A DNA stretch of 64,000 bases from Symsagittifera roscoffensis (taxonomy: Eukaryota; Xenacoelomorpha; Acoela; Convolutidae): positions 1,364,001 to 1,428,000 of the forward strand of contig NC_087062.1 in NCBI RefSeq assembly GCF_963678635.1. Reading direction: 5' to 3'. The notes under the pieces were generated by a model that saw only the letters and a program-made list of their open reading frames with translations, ran no database searches and had not been told where the DNA came from. Shown in pieces: positions 19,971 through 33,314 of the stretch (position 1 is its first letter; each line of letters starts with the position of its first letter). The translations under genes and the position numbers were made by a program.

Positions 19971-20474
19971 AACATTTTCAACAATTCAAAGTGGGTATAA
20001 ATATTTTATTATATTTTTGGGACATTTTAAATTTCCCAATTTGAAATGTACCAAGTACTAACAGCTTTACATTAAAACTTAATAATTCTTCCATTTTTAG
20101 ATGCCATCGCTGAATAGAAACGAAAAAGTGCAGTGTGGGGATTGTGGAAATTTGTATGTTAGAGCGCATGCAGCTCGACATCGCAAAAGTTGTCAAGCAG
20201 GGATTATTTCTCGTCCTGATCAAACATTTTCAACAATTCAAAGTGGGTATAAATATTTTATTATATTTTTGGGACATTTTAAATTTCCCAATTTGAAATG
20301 TACCAAGTACTAACAGCTTTACATTAAAACTTAATAATTCTTCCATTTTTAGATGCCATCGCTGAATAGAAACGAAAAAGTGCAGTGTGGGGATTGTGGA
20401 AATTTGTATGTTAGAGCGCATGCAGCTCGACATCGCAAAAGTTGTCAAGCAGGGATTATTTCTCGTCCTGATTG
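19971..20474 (+). repeat. 252-bp tandem duplication of polymerase promoter and first codons
   Basis: 19971-20222 and 20223-20474 are essentially identical. Each has GTGGGTATAAATATTTT (TATA-like), a possible acceptor TTCCATTTTTAG directly before ATGCCATCGCTG, and the first 40 codons with one zinc-finger-like motif. Only the second copy leads into the rest of the polymerase. Confidence 0.85.
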
Positions 20475-23400
20475 TAAGTATTTCACGTACAATAAACAAG
20501 AAATGCATTATCACGTGGCCAAAAAACATGCACCATCAACTTCCAAGCAATCAACGGTTTGCTCATCTTGTGAGCAGGAGTTTCCGAGTTACTACTCGCT
20601 CCAACAACATCGGAGAAAAGAACATGGAGCGAAACAGCGGAAACCAAGTGATACGGTGAGACTTTAACAAGATAGTCGAAGAGGAAAGGGATGATGGAGG
20701 CAAACTCAAAGATGAGTTGAGTGCTTGTCTACACTTCCTGGTTGACACTGAGATGGAGAATGGGAGACACAAGGTATTTAGCTTTCAAATGTCAAAGTTA
20801 GATACCAAGATTATCAACGAGAAACTTGAAGAAAGCTTCAACAAGTTAGATTCCGCTGCAAAAATCAATATTGCTCTTGGATTTGTTATCCGTAATGTCG
20901 AAACGGGAGAATATCGCATTTACTGTGTACGAAAGCGGATTTACTTTTGTTCGAAAAATCGCATTTACTGTGTACGAAAGCGGATTTGAAAAATTTGATA
21001 TTGTGGAGCAATGCGCCCAAGAACGTCAAAACACAAAGTGGAGGTTCAAGTTGATAAAAAATGTTACTATTTTTGCTGCTCTACTGAAAAACATCCCAAT
21101 GGGATGTCCAGACTCTGTCTTGCCTGAACCATTACTGAAAAACCATTCAGTAAACTGTCTTTTGTCGGATAAAGATAAACAACCATACAAAGATCATCTT
21201 TGTCTTTTCCGTGCTTTAACAATGTATTTGCATGGCCATAGTAACCTCGATGCTCATACATCTCAGCTGTTTATAGAGTTTAAATCGATATCTGGATACG
21301 ATCCGAAGAACTTTCGCGGAGTTGCCATTGATGATTTACCTCTTGTAGAGGCAATAGTTGAACGTGACATATTCATTTACGATTTTGATATTCAAGAAGG
21401 AAAATATGTTTGAGAATTAGCCAGGCGAAGTATTGGAAAATTTGAAAAATCGGTGAAATTGCTAAGATTCAACAACCATATCATTCACACGAAAGATATT
21501 GATTCCTTCTTCAAGTGTTTTCGATGTCCTAGCTGTGACTGTTTCTTCAACAGATCAGACAACTTCAACAGACATCTTGTAAAGTCTTGTAAAGATAGGG
21601 TGCGACACATTTATCCAAAGAATGTATATACACTTCGAGAAACGCTATTTGAAAAGTTGGAAGGATATTCAATATCCCAGTTTCGAAAGATAACACACTA
21701 TTCAACAACCTAGCCATTTTCGATTTTGAACCGATATGTGTTCCATCAGATGAACTGAAAGCTACCCAAACAACAACTTGGATTGGAAAACACGTTCCAA
21801 TTTCTATATCAATATCCTCGAACCTGATAGATGAACCAATTTTTCTTTAGAACAAGGATCCGCAAAAGCTTATTATCGATTTTGTAATCAAACTCGAATT
21901 TTTGGCTGAAAAAAGTAAGCTCGAATTGAGAACTAATTTTCAAGATGTTGAAAGAGTAGTGAATGAGCGGATGTCAAAAATTTTCCAAGAGTTGAATGAA
22001 AGATGTCGAAATCATCGATCTGAAAACATTGAATATTAAGATGAATGTATAGAAGATACAGAGGAAACTGATAAGTCATCTCAGTTTTTGAGAACGCAGA
22101 AAAATCAGCTGATTGATTTGAAACAAAATCTGGAGAGGTATGTTAACACGTTACCTGTATTTGGGTTAAACAGTGGAAGATATGATCTGAACTTGATCAA
22201 GAGCTATCTGATTTCCTACTTAATCAATGATGAAGAAGCTGAACCTATGGTTATCAAAAAGGCTAACGATTTCATATCCTTCAAGTTTGGAGATATACAG
22301 CTTCTCGATATCATGAAATATTTGGGTGGAGCAACATCTCTAGACTCCTTTTTTAAAGCTTACAAAGCCAGTGAGACAAAAAGGTTTTTCCCTTATGAGT
22401 GGTCTGACAGTCCAGACAAGCTCGAGAGTGAAGAATTACCTCCATACGAAGCCTTTTTCAGTAAACTGAGAAACAACAACCCTTTTGATAAAGACTTTAA
22501 GGATTACCAGAACCTGAAGTCAAGTGGACTTGATGAGCAGCAAAGAAACTTCAAATAAAGTCAGTACCTGCATCTGGATGGGATAATTCCAAAAATATTT
22601 ACAGGAGATTTGGTAGAAACATGGAATGACTACATTTAAAGATTTTTTGCAGTGGTACAACAACAAAGATGCAAAAATGGTTCAATGCAATGCAAAAAAT
22701 GAAGAAATGCAAAAATGGTTCAGTTTTATCATCAGAAAGAAAATGATATGTTAAATTTTGGATGTACTCTTCCAAATCTGGCAAATATTTGTCTGCACAA
22801 ATCAACCAATGAAAAATTCTACCCTTTTTGCGAAAGTGATAGATATTTGTGCGAGAAAATTAGAGAGGATATGACGGGTGCACCATCAATTGTGTTTACT
22901 CGAAAAGCTGTTGTGGATGAAACCTTTATCCGGGATTCATCAAATGTCTGCAAATCAATTGTTAGAATTGATGCGAGCCAGCTCTATCCCTATTCAATGT
23001 GTCAAGACATGCCAACAGGATTGTACATAAGATGGGAGTTTGATTCCGATATGCAAAAATTCAAAGGTAGACATAACCAATCTCGCAATTTTGAGAACAT
23101 GGTCATGTCCTAGTACCAAGAAACCAGACCAGAATGCAGAATTGAGAGCTTCCACACATCTGGAAATCAAAAGAAAATTGACTGTTTCAATGTTGATGGA
23201 TATTGCAATCACTGCAAAACAGTGTTTGAAGCAATGGGATGCTATTACGATTTTTGTTCTTGCCAGGAGACTCGTCCCTCACTTAGCGATGAATATATTG
23301 AGAGAGGAAACAATAGGAGGGAGATGGATGACTTGACACGTGAGTAAAATCGCAAAAAAGGATACAAAATCGAAGAGATGTGGGAATGTGAGTGGTGGCA

Positions 23401-24687
23401 AAACTTCAAAACGAACGAAAAAATTAAGAATCATATCCTATCCAACTTTCCCTATAAAAGACCTTTCTCTACTGATTCTTTAATGGAAAAAATAAGAGAT
23501 GGATCTCGTTATGGCTATATTCAGTGCGACTTAGTTGTTCCAGGCGAACTGAAAGCAAAATTTTCTATTTTTCCTCCAATGTTTAAAAACACTGAAGTTG
23601 GAAGAAATGACATTGGGGAATATATGCAAAAGAATGCCATTGAAAATGATCTTCTTAAGCATCCCCAGCGAATGCTAATTTTTAGTTTCAAACTAGAAAA
23701 TGGTTCCATCATTACTCCTCTTTTCAGTTTCTACATGGAACTTGGCTTACAGTGTACAAAAGTTTAACGCTTTGTACAGTTTCTCCCTCGAAAGTGCTTC
23801 AACAATTTTGTTCAGTCGGTTGTTGATGCTGAAGGGAAGGAGCTGAGAACCCTTTATTCGGTGTTGTTGCAGAGACTATAAAGTTTTTAGGTAATTCATC
23901 CTACGATTACCAGATAATGGACAGATCGAGACATACGATCACAAAGTATTTGAAAAATGATAAAACACACAAAGCAATTAATGAACCTCTCTTCAAACGA
24001 TTGAACACTGTTCAGAAAAACTTGTACGAGAGTGAGTTGATAAAGTCAACAATTGAGCACAAAGAACCCATAATAGTAGGATTTTTCATTCTGCAGTATG
24101 CAAAGCTGAGAATGCTTGAGCTTTACTACAATTTTTTTGACAAATTTTGTGATGTAAATAAGTTCGAGGAATTAGAAATGGACACGGATTTGCTGTATTT
24201 AGCTCTTGCTGAGTAAAATTTGTATAATTGTATTCGTCCGGAGAAAAAAAGTGACCGGGAAAAATTGAGAGAAAAAGATTGCAGAGATTCATTCAGAGCA
24301 GATTCAAAAACAAACTTTTTTCCACGAACATGTTGTAGCGTTCACAAGAAGCACGATAAACGAGAGCCTGGTCTTTTCAAAGAAAAATTTAGGTGTACGG
24401 AGATGCTATGTTTATGCAGCAAGACTTATTATTGCTATGGCAACAAATCAGGTAAGATGAAGTTTAGCAGCAAAGGATTGAATAAAAGAATTCTAGAGGA
24501 ATCCGGTGATGGCCCTATGGAAAAATACAGGAAAGTACTCGACGAAGCAATCAAGTTGACTTCAACAAACAGAACATTTAGCAACAATAATCATATGGTT
24601 GCTACATACGAGCAAACAAAGAAGGGATTGAGCTACTTTTACCCTAAAAGACAAGTTCAGGACGACGGAATACACAAAAACCTTTGA
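20353..24687 (+). pseudogene. Protein-primed DNA polymerase B with N-terminal zinc fingers
   Basis: The start at 20353 (MPSLNRNEKVQCGDCGN) gives three C2H2-like fingers to about 20630. Then come an N-terminal domain (to 21413), a CxxC finger segment CPSCDCFFNRSDNFNRH (21523), Exo I as AIFDFE (21716), Exo II as FGLNSGRYDLNLI (22159), motif A as DASQLYPYSM (22970), motif B as NSSYDYQIM (23894, usual Gly replaced by Asp) and motif C as MDTDLLYL (24179, usual Ser replaced by Leu). The end is a Cys-rich TEMLCLCSKTYYCYG region and SYFYPKR. At least eight stops or frameshifts. Length is near the usual 1200 to 1400 residues. This would replicate the element using a terminal protein primer. Confidence 0.9.
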
Positions 24688-24959
24688 ACTTGTAAATAAC
24701 TGATGGTGTAATAGCATTCAATTCAGTATTGATTAAATAACTGTAAACTTGTGGTTGAATGATTATACGAAGCAGTGATTTATATGCTTCATCTTTTGAA
24801 TATAACTTTTTTTTTGAAAAAAAAATGGTTTTTTTCTCGAAGTTTCGTTAGGTTTCAGTATAGCTTTAGATAGTTTTCTCGTTGAATCAAACCTATAAAA
24901 CAATAATCAAAAAACATCTAAACCGCAGAAGCTAGCTAAGAAACGCAAGTATCGACAAA

Positions 24960-25165
24960 ATCAAACTCAAAAAATTCGGGAGCGCCAAAAATTTTTCTGA
25001 AAGTTACCATCTGAAACCTTACCATCTGAAACCTGCTATCTTAATACATGGGAAACCTATTCCCTATCTTGATACATAGGAAATCTATTCCCTATCTTAA
25101 TACATAGGTTGGTGACCGGATACTCTATAGCCTATCTTAATACATGGGGGTCACCACCCACCCCC
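24960..25165. repeat. Mav1 right terminal region with CTATCTTAATACAT repeats
   Basis: GCGCCAAAAATTTT at 24982, two TTACCAT motifs near 25006-25022, then four copies of (C)CTATCTTRATACATRGG at about 25035, 25064, 25092 and 25131. The same elements in the same outward order, though degenerate, lie at the Mav2 left end (43313 down to 43115). This marks them as the remains of terminal inverted repeats. Confidence 0.6.
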
Positions 25166-28100
25166 CTGATCGTCTCACCCTTCTACTACTTAAATGATAT
25201 TTTTGCAAATTTTTGTCTAGCCTAATACTTGTAACCATTCAAGATCTGAAGACAGTTTTTCTGAAATTTGGAGCGTTTTAGACTAGATGAGTTTTTTTGT
25301 AGTCTTTTACTACCTGCCGACGTGCACTAAATTTTGCGATTGAAAAGCAACTTTTTCCATGTTTGTTCTATTAGTGAAACAGCAAAAGAATCGAAAAATA
25401 TTCCAGGGTCTTCGGCTGTTCTCACCATCATTTAGTTCAAGGATAGAATCGAATTAAATTTTTAAATTGAGTTATGTTAACAAAATTCTTGTGGTACAAT
25501 CATGTCATCTTACTCGAGAGCATCATAAAAGGTAGGACCGAAACTTTACTTAGCGCCTCAGTATACATGTTGTGTTTGAGCACAACATCTATGATCGTTG
25601 TTTTCGGGATTTTGAGCGGTTTTCGAAAAGTTTCACAATTTGAAAAACTATTTTGGTAAGCAGCATTAGTTTCTTTGTGATACCTTTTTTTACCCTATCT
25701 TACAAAAAATTACTAAAAAAGAAATCCAAGTGCTATATTTTCGAATCAACTTCATTTTCTAGATGTTTTAAGCAATAAAATTGAAAGCTTCTGAAATCGT
25801 AATTCTCTTTGCAATGTGTCAGTTTTTGTTGAGCTAGAAAGCAGCCAATGGTCTGATTGCGCACAAATTATCACAATAATTTTAAGTGCTCACTTTGGTG
25901 TACTTGCGGACATTTTTCAGGAAGAAAGAATAATGGTCATTATCCTAAATGCTCCATAATTGTTTTTGTACAAAAACTGTAACATTAGTCAGACAAAAAA
26001 ACGTCAATTCGGAAATTTTCCTCCAATTGGTTAATTATGCTATAATATGAACCAAAAAAACCGAAACTTAAATTATTTTGGGCTAACTGGTTCCGTTAAT
26101 AAAAAACTGTGTTCATGCACATTTCTTTTTTGTCGCAGCTGCTTTAATTTTGTTGTTGAGGCTGTTTAAAGACATAATCACAAATTTATGAGATTTTAGT
26201 ATTAGTAAATCCACAATTAACTATTCATCCCCGATGAGCAATCCCACAAGAGAACAACCTGCAAAACATTTATGCAAGTATAAGAACGTTTTGATAGGAT
26301 TCAGAGTTCTGGTGCTGGACAACTTTTTGTCGTAGATTTTGTAGTTAGTTTGATATTTTTTTTTGTTTTTATGCAACATGTTTCACCTTTGCGAAGTTTT
26401 TTTTTCATCAAAATATTGCTTTTCACAAATCTCAAGTAGTGTGTCAATATTTTGAAAAAAGTACGAGCCTAATAGAAGAGTAGACAAAAATTTAGTATGT
26501 TCAGTGTGGTATAAAACAAGTTTTTGCAACAAAACTACTAGATTTTTTTCCAAATGTCTGCATTATTTTGTATTTTTTATTAGTACAATCCAATTGCATA
26601 TGATTAGTTTTAATGACCAGCACTAAAAAATGGAAAGCAACTGTTGATACTACAATTGAATTGTAATTTTTATTTAGTGACTTTTTATTGATTTAAAAGC
26701 AAGTAATTTTCGGAAAATTTGTTGTACCCTGGTATAATCTACAATAAAAGAAAAATAATCAATAATCTGTCAAAAAAATCCAACTACAAAAATTATTTTT
26801 ACACAGAGGCGAAACTGAGCTTGGCGCCACTTGCGATACAACAAATATATGCTTAAAACACCAACAAGTAACAAGCATGCGAATCAAAAATTGCGGGTAG
26901 AAAAGTCGTCAATTAAAACAAAATCTGAAAGTCAATTACCAAAAAAATAACCAAAATTTACGGCTTATTAATTGAGTTATCTTTATGTAGTTAATGCAAG
27001 ACCCCGTTCGAAAGTTTAATCGACAGAGTTTGATTCGGCAACCATAATGCGGAAATTTTGATATACAACAAAAACATACCATTAACTAGCAGACAGAAAT
27101 TGAGACGAGAGCCACTAAATTTTGAAAAGTTTGGAAAATTGTGATAAAAACGGAAAAAAAAACTTTGCCAAAATTGTCATATCTTTGATTCAATTGATCT
27201 GAAATAGAAATCAAGTAAAACAAAAATAAGCCTGAATGTTGAATTTGCTTCAGAAATGAAATTCACGCAGCTGTAACAACCCTAATAAACCCTAACATTA
27301 AGACTAATTGCGAGAAGAATATTCATATGCGTAAAAATTCCATGCCCATTAATCGGGAAACAAACTTTTGAAAAAGCAGAAAATTTCTAGTTTAAAAAAA
27401 ACTGGTTTCGGCTTAACTCGAACCACATGCTTTAGACAGCTTAAGCATTTTTTACCGCTCCGCCAGATGCGCTGGCTAAATTATACATTTTGAATTTCTT
27501 ATATTAAACAAAAGAGAAAGCCGAAAATTTTGTTTAAAAAAAGTTTTATTTTTTTTTGGAGAAAATTTTTGACGGTTTTTTATGTTCATTTTTCTATTTT
27601 TTTAGGCAAAGTTTAAAAGAAAGATTTGAACTTATTTAATTTTTTGTTAGAGGCCAATTGATATAAAATCAACAAAATTGATAGATTAAAATCATTAGTA
27701 AAATGATCCGACAAAATTAAAGATGAACGAACTCCGTGACTAAAATCTATCAAAAATTTTTGATTATAGTAAGAAAAACAATAAAAATTACTAACATAAA
27801 CACAAGGCAAATTCCTTAAAAACGCTGTTAATTGACCATGAAGTATTACAGTAACCATGCACCGGGTATAAAAAAATTATTAATTACCATTCGATCATTC
27901 AACGAACAAAGTTAATTCCAGAAAAAATTACGCTCATCGCGAGGTTTATTTATTATATATCAATGACAAAATCTCTAAAAGGGAGACACGTCATCAAACG
28001 TTGATTCATCTGAAGAAAAAGTCATACCATGAAACAAAAGTTTTTTAAAGGTCCCTTCATATTAGTTGATAAAATCCCATGGTAAAAAAACTGTTTAAAA

Positions 28101-28626
28101 AAAAACAAATAATTTCAAATTAAATTCTCCAAAATGAATCATGAAACTGGAACAATGTGCTGTTTTTTTTCGGTGGTTAAAAAACTAAGAAATTGCATCA
28201 CGAAACAAATATAATCGAAAAACAAAAAAACATGAAAACGTAATAAATTTAAAATGATTTGAAAACTGCTGAAACCTAAATTAAAAGAATTCTAAATTAA
28301 TAGTTAGCAGAAATTTTTTTTGCAGAGAGTTATGAGTTTGGAATTTGCACTTTTTTTGTTTAAATTTTAGTTTTTACTTGAACTTCATGCAGAATAGCAA
28401 ATTTAATCCAAATGATTTTTTTATGCTGTGATAACATTTTGTCAGAAAAAGGAATTGTAATCCATTAAAACAGATTATAAGAGATTACTAGAAGAAGTCC
28501 AATCAATTACAAATCCTTATAATTTGTTTTAATGTAAGTAAAAATGTGACCATTATAATGGATCATAGATCGTTTGAACATCTAAATTAATTTGGCGCTG
28601 ATAATTTATTGTAATTTATTTATTTT
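25166..28626. other. AT-rich region without clear genes
   Basis: Only short open frames (25474-25659, 27613-27858) with no recognisable domain. No convincing gene or mobile-element signature seen. Confidence 0.4.
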
Positions 28627-29118
28627 TGTTCCGACTTTCGATACGAAAGTAACGGAATATTTGTGCTCGGGGTGGGTTTTTTTTCTTCAGACAAATTTCG
28701 ACTTTTTAACTAGCCATTTTTGACGGAATTTTTTTATATCATTCGAAAGGTATTGTTGTCCTGAGCTCAAATTTGAAAAGATATTTTACCTGTGATCAAT
28801 TTTCGTAAAGTTATGGGGGTTTAAGGATCGCAATTTTGGCCAATTTGGGACAATTAACGCGCAATATTTCGCGCTATTAACGCGTAAGCGGAGAATTAAT
28901 CCGTCTTAGAAATCGTTCCAAATTGGTTAAAAGAAGCTTATTTGCCATAATTGGTTTGTTACAAGGAGCGAAATCTATCCTTTTATACTTTATATGGCGT
29001 GTGGGGGGATGATTTTCATAAAAAATTTCAAATTTTAGAAAAAAAATTCATTTTTTTTATTTCATTGAACTTTGTAATGTTATTACTGCTCCATAAACCT
29101 TAAAAGGCAGTCGGAACA
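28627..29118. mobile_element. MITE-like non-autonomous repeat (~490 bp)
   Basis: Ends in 10-bp perfect inverted repeats TGTTCCGACT ... AGTCGGAACA. Inside are two further palindromes (CTTTCGATACGAAAG at 28633 and a GCGCAATATTTCGCGC region near 28859). No open frame. Family not recognised; no second copy in the window. Confidence 0.4.
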
Positions 29119-32100
29119 TTCAGGGCTTCGCCCTGTTACGAGAAGTTTTGTTTTAATTTACTTTCCTTTTTTTTACTGAGTGCGTGGTTATACCTGTCAT
29201 TTTTTCCGTGCAAGTGACAGTTTTATCAGCGAGAAGTCTATAATTCTACAAACTTAAAAAGCAAGCCGGTGTTTTTGTTTCAGATGACTGGAAGGGCAGT
29301 ACATTAGTGTCGATTTACAACAGTGCTGAAAACAAAATGTTGCTCAGAAGTGCCGAGAATATCTGGATAACAATATGTACTTATCCTAAGTTGACAAAAA
29401 ATGAAGAAACAAATTGGTCATTTTGATGTTGCCGCATCTTCACCAAAAAATCTTCCCCAAGCGATGTCCTTGATTTTGCTAAAAACAATTAACTCAGAAT
29501 TTTTCAAACTTTTATCTCGGTTTTGCTTCACAACAAAACAGTTGGTTCACGAAATGGGAATCAATTCAATGACAAAATCCAAAATTTCTAATTATCATAA
29601 AATTTTTGCCAATGGTTCAAACATTAAGCCGATGAGGCAACAAGGATGCTCTCTTTGATCATTCTTTGATATACCGTTTTCTTTGATCGTTCCGACAGAA
29701 TTTCCAAAAATTTTGATAAATTTACTTAAATTCTGCATAAGTTATTCTTTTTTCAGTATTATTTGAAATTCTAATACTTGTTTTACCGATTAGTTTGTGA
29801 AAATTAAAATTTTTCGGTTTTTCTGCTCTTGGACCCATTCTGCTCTTATACAATTCGGCCTCTTATTGCTCGGCCTCCGAGAAGACTCTTACAACTCTCG
29901 CACACGGGATGTATTTGAGTCCGCTTGACTAATAATCGTCTGATCTGTCACAGGCGGATAGTAATTTTGGGATTAAGAAGTACAAAAGAAGAGAAACGAC
30001 CGGAAAAAAAGGTCAGACCTTCAGAACAAATCTAATTTTTATGTTAATACTCGGCCAAAAAATGTGGAAATATCTCGGCCAAAAAAAAAGCTAAAACCAA
30101 CTTTATTACACAAAAATAATTGTGCTCGTGTTGACGTCCACACAAGAAAAATGCTAGTCCGACAATTTTCACAAATGGAGCTAATAATGCTAAACATAGA
30201 CTTTATACCATAAAATTTGAATAACTAGCATTTTTTCAAAAAAGGCGTTTCCTTCTACATCAATAAAAAGTTAAAAAGCTAAATTGATAATTTTTGAATT
30301 TTATACCCTGGAAGTATCGATAATAAAATTGCATTTTAGAAAAAAAAAAACAGAAAAATTGATAAAATAACTTTTTGCACAAAAGTAACAATATTATTAA
30401 CAATATCAAAATGCTTGTTTTGCTTTCTATAAAACAACAAATTTAAGGTCTGTTAAAAAAACAGACCTTGATTTACAAATAATCAAGTTTTTCAAGTTAC
30501 AAAGCTTGGAAAATACAATTTTTTGACGAGAAAATTTATTTACACGTCAAATGAGAATGAAAAGTTACCAAGTTTTGATTTTACAATTTTTTGACACATT
30601 AAGTGTAAAACTGGAAAATTTATTCATATGTCAAATACTCAAACTCAGTTTAACTGACGGTTCCTTGCCGGTGAACTTGTTAATCAAAAATTTTTGGTTA
30701 TTGTATTTAAAAAATTAAAACAAAACTTTTCAGCGAAACTCAAAAAGTTTTATTAAATTTCACTTTAAGAGAAAAAGGCTAGTCGCCCATTTGTATACAA
30801 CAAAAAAGCTAGTCACACAGTTTCACGCTGAAAGAAAGTCTAGTCACAATTCGTTACACTGCAAAAAAAACGCTAGTACTAAAGTCATCAGACGTTTATC
30901 TGGACGTGTGAAACTCTTGTTTCTTGTTTTCTTGTTTCACAGGTGTGAAATACTATAAGTAGCGTTGTTTGTCAACCCGTGTCTTATCTTGAGACATAGC
31001 CTGGAAAAATGCAAGCCTATATTCTATTTTAAAACATTTGACCTCCTAGTATAGTACTCTAGTCTCCACCGTTATATGATTTAATGTTATGCTTGGCGCG
31101 GTTTTTTATCTACAGCTTTTTTTCAAATCGTATTTTTTTAAAATACGCTCTCATTTTCTAAATTTTTGGATTTTCACCTAAATTTACTGCATCTGGCAGG
31201 AAACTTTTGCCGACTTCTGATGATATAATATAATTCAATGAAATTTATTCTTTGTGTTCACACATGTTTTTCACAATTTAATGAATTTTCACTGCCCTTT
31301 TAGCCTTTTAGCTGATCAAGCTAGAATAGTGCTGATTAAAAAAAACGGATAAAATGATCCAAAACATAACTTTGAAGTTTGTTTTTCTCAACTTCAGTTA
31401 TCTTTGGCCAGAAAAGGAAAAGGATGAATGTTGCTTGGAATTTCATCAGTTTTTTAATGCAATTATTTTGAACCAAAAATAAACCATTAAAACAGGTCAC
31501 TTCTCTTTGTTAAAAATTAGGGATTTAAATAGGATCAATCGACGTACGAATACCTACAATTGACCCCACTTTTTCCTTTAATTTTAAAAACAAGAAATGA
31601 CACCTTTTAAGACTGTAATTTAGGTTCAATTTAAAAAAAAGTTGCATCATAAAAAAGCGGGTGATTTTTCAAGCAATTTCGGTCCTCATCAATTTTGCCA
31701 AAAAGAACCGAAATTGAGAGAAACGAGCTTAAAAAGTCGGTTTAGATCAATTTATCCGGTTCTTCTAAATCACTACTATACTAGTTTCTTCAGCCAAAAG
31801 CTTGTTAAATAAATTGCGAAAACATGCGACAACAAAAACCAATGAAATACATCATCAGAATTCGGCAAAAGTTTCGTGCCAAATGCCAGTGAACTACCAC
31901 CTAAACCACATGTTTGTGAAATGAGAGCTGATTAAATAAAAACAGAGTTTGAAAATGCCCAGTAGAATAACATTGAAACATTTATGCATCAATTTGACAA
32001 CTTTTGTAAACCATCTCAAAAATGTTATTTTTCTGGCTTTATATTTAAAATGATTTCACCTGAGATTGTTCTCAAAAACTATATGGGGTTTAAACATTTG

Positions 32101-33300
32101 CCGTATTATGGGTAATTTTAGTTGAAGCAGTATGAGAAATATTTATTTTTGTTCTTGACATTGTGTGTGGAGGAAGGATTAATGAAGTGTTATTTCAGTT
32201 TTTTATTTTTTGAAAAAATATTTGTGAACATGCAGTGTTCTCCACTCGATTGATCAATCTTGTTAATACAATCAGCGTTTTAGAAGTTCAAGACAGAATC
32301 GCGGTGCCTGTTGAAAACAGGTGCTTACTGAGTGGAATCTATAGTATGACTGCATATACATGTCAATTTATGCTCGCAGACTTTTGTATTCCAATTTTTG
32401 TCATCTGAGACGTATTTGATGGATGATTTGATAGAGGAACTTCCTTATCCAACACCGTCCGTACGTCATGGCATTATTAAAACAAGATTAAAACAGTCTG
32501 CAAGATTAAAACAGTCTGCTTTCATTCAGAAGACAATTTGTTTGCTAGGAAGTGAAAAAATTTCATAAATGGTTCATGATTCTTTATTATTTATACTTTA
32601 CAGAATACATTTCTTCTTTATTGGATTAATTAGATATAAAAACTAGAAGCGAAATGACTAAATGAACAAGAGAGTGAACCTGGTTGCACCTTACTTCAGA
32701 ATGTACTGGAACTACAAAAATTACTGATGTCAAATTCCACATTTATAAGAAGCTTCATAGAAGCAACTCAAGATCTAATTCACGGTTGCATAACAAATAG
32801 CCGAATTCGGAATGATCAGGCTTCGAAGCACTGATAAGTAGTAGCAGTATTTTTGTTCAAGCAGTTGAGGAATCGAACTTTTTACATTTAGTGAGTTATG
32901 TTCGAGGTTTAACTCATAGAGTAATTTCAGATAGCGTACACCGTCTGCTCGTCACGCTATCTTATTTTCGGCCGAATAGATTCGTGCAACTTCTTAGTCT
33001 AATACCGATCCTAATCTTACTCTTATATCTTCTAGTCTCAGGGTGTTTAACTAGTCTCTGCTAGGCTCAATAGATCTAGAGTATACTGGCTTATTCCGAT
33101 TGCCAAAAGGTCTCTTGGAGAGGTAACTAATTTCTACGTTAAATTCAAGTCTCTCTGGTGCTGAAATTACAAGTAATTTCAGCACTTACAAATAAGTGGG
33201 TTGTTAGTTAGATGGATCATGATTGGTTAATATTGAATACTTTATAGTGATAAAATATCTAATTTATAACCAATAATAAAATGTAGTTTAGATCTGGTTC
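29119..33300. other. AT-rich region, no assigned gene
   Basis: One 85-codon plus-strand frame (29401-29658, MKKQIGHFDVAASSPKNLPQ) has no recognised relative. A run of four spaced CTAGTC(AC) motifs lies at 30781-30890. A CAGGGCTTCGCCCTG hairpin lies just outside the MITE at 29122. Nothing else supported. Confidence 0.35.
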
Positions 33301-33314
33301 CACCCATCCGGGGT

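Larger units (their letters stand above)
5140..25165. mobile_element. Mav1: Maverick/Polinton element with polymerase
   Basis: About 20 kb, the usual size for this class. It has the hallmark set of protein-primed DNA polymerase B, retroviral-type integrase, FtsK/HerA-like packaging ATPase, adenain-like protease and two capsid proteins. Structural genes run leftward from about 16.7 kb to 5.3 kb; the polymerase runs rightward. The right end carries four copies of a CTATCTTAATACAT motif that is also found at the Mav2 left end. The left terminal repeat is not visible, probably lost in the tandem duplication. Exact ends are not certain. Confidence 0.85.

Noticed and set aside
29116-29140. Hairpin CAGGGCTTCGCCCTG as a Helitron 3' end
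   Set aside because: No CTRR terminus after it and no matching 5' end; the inverted repeats fit a MITE better.
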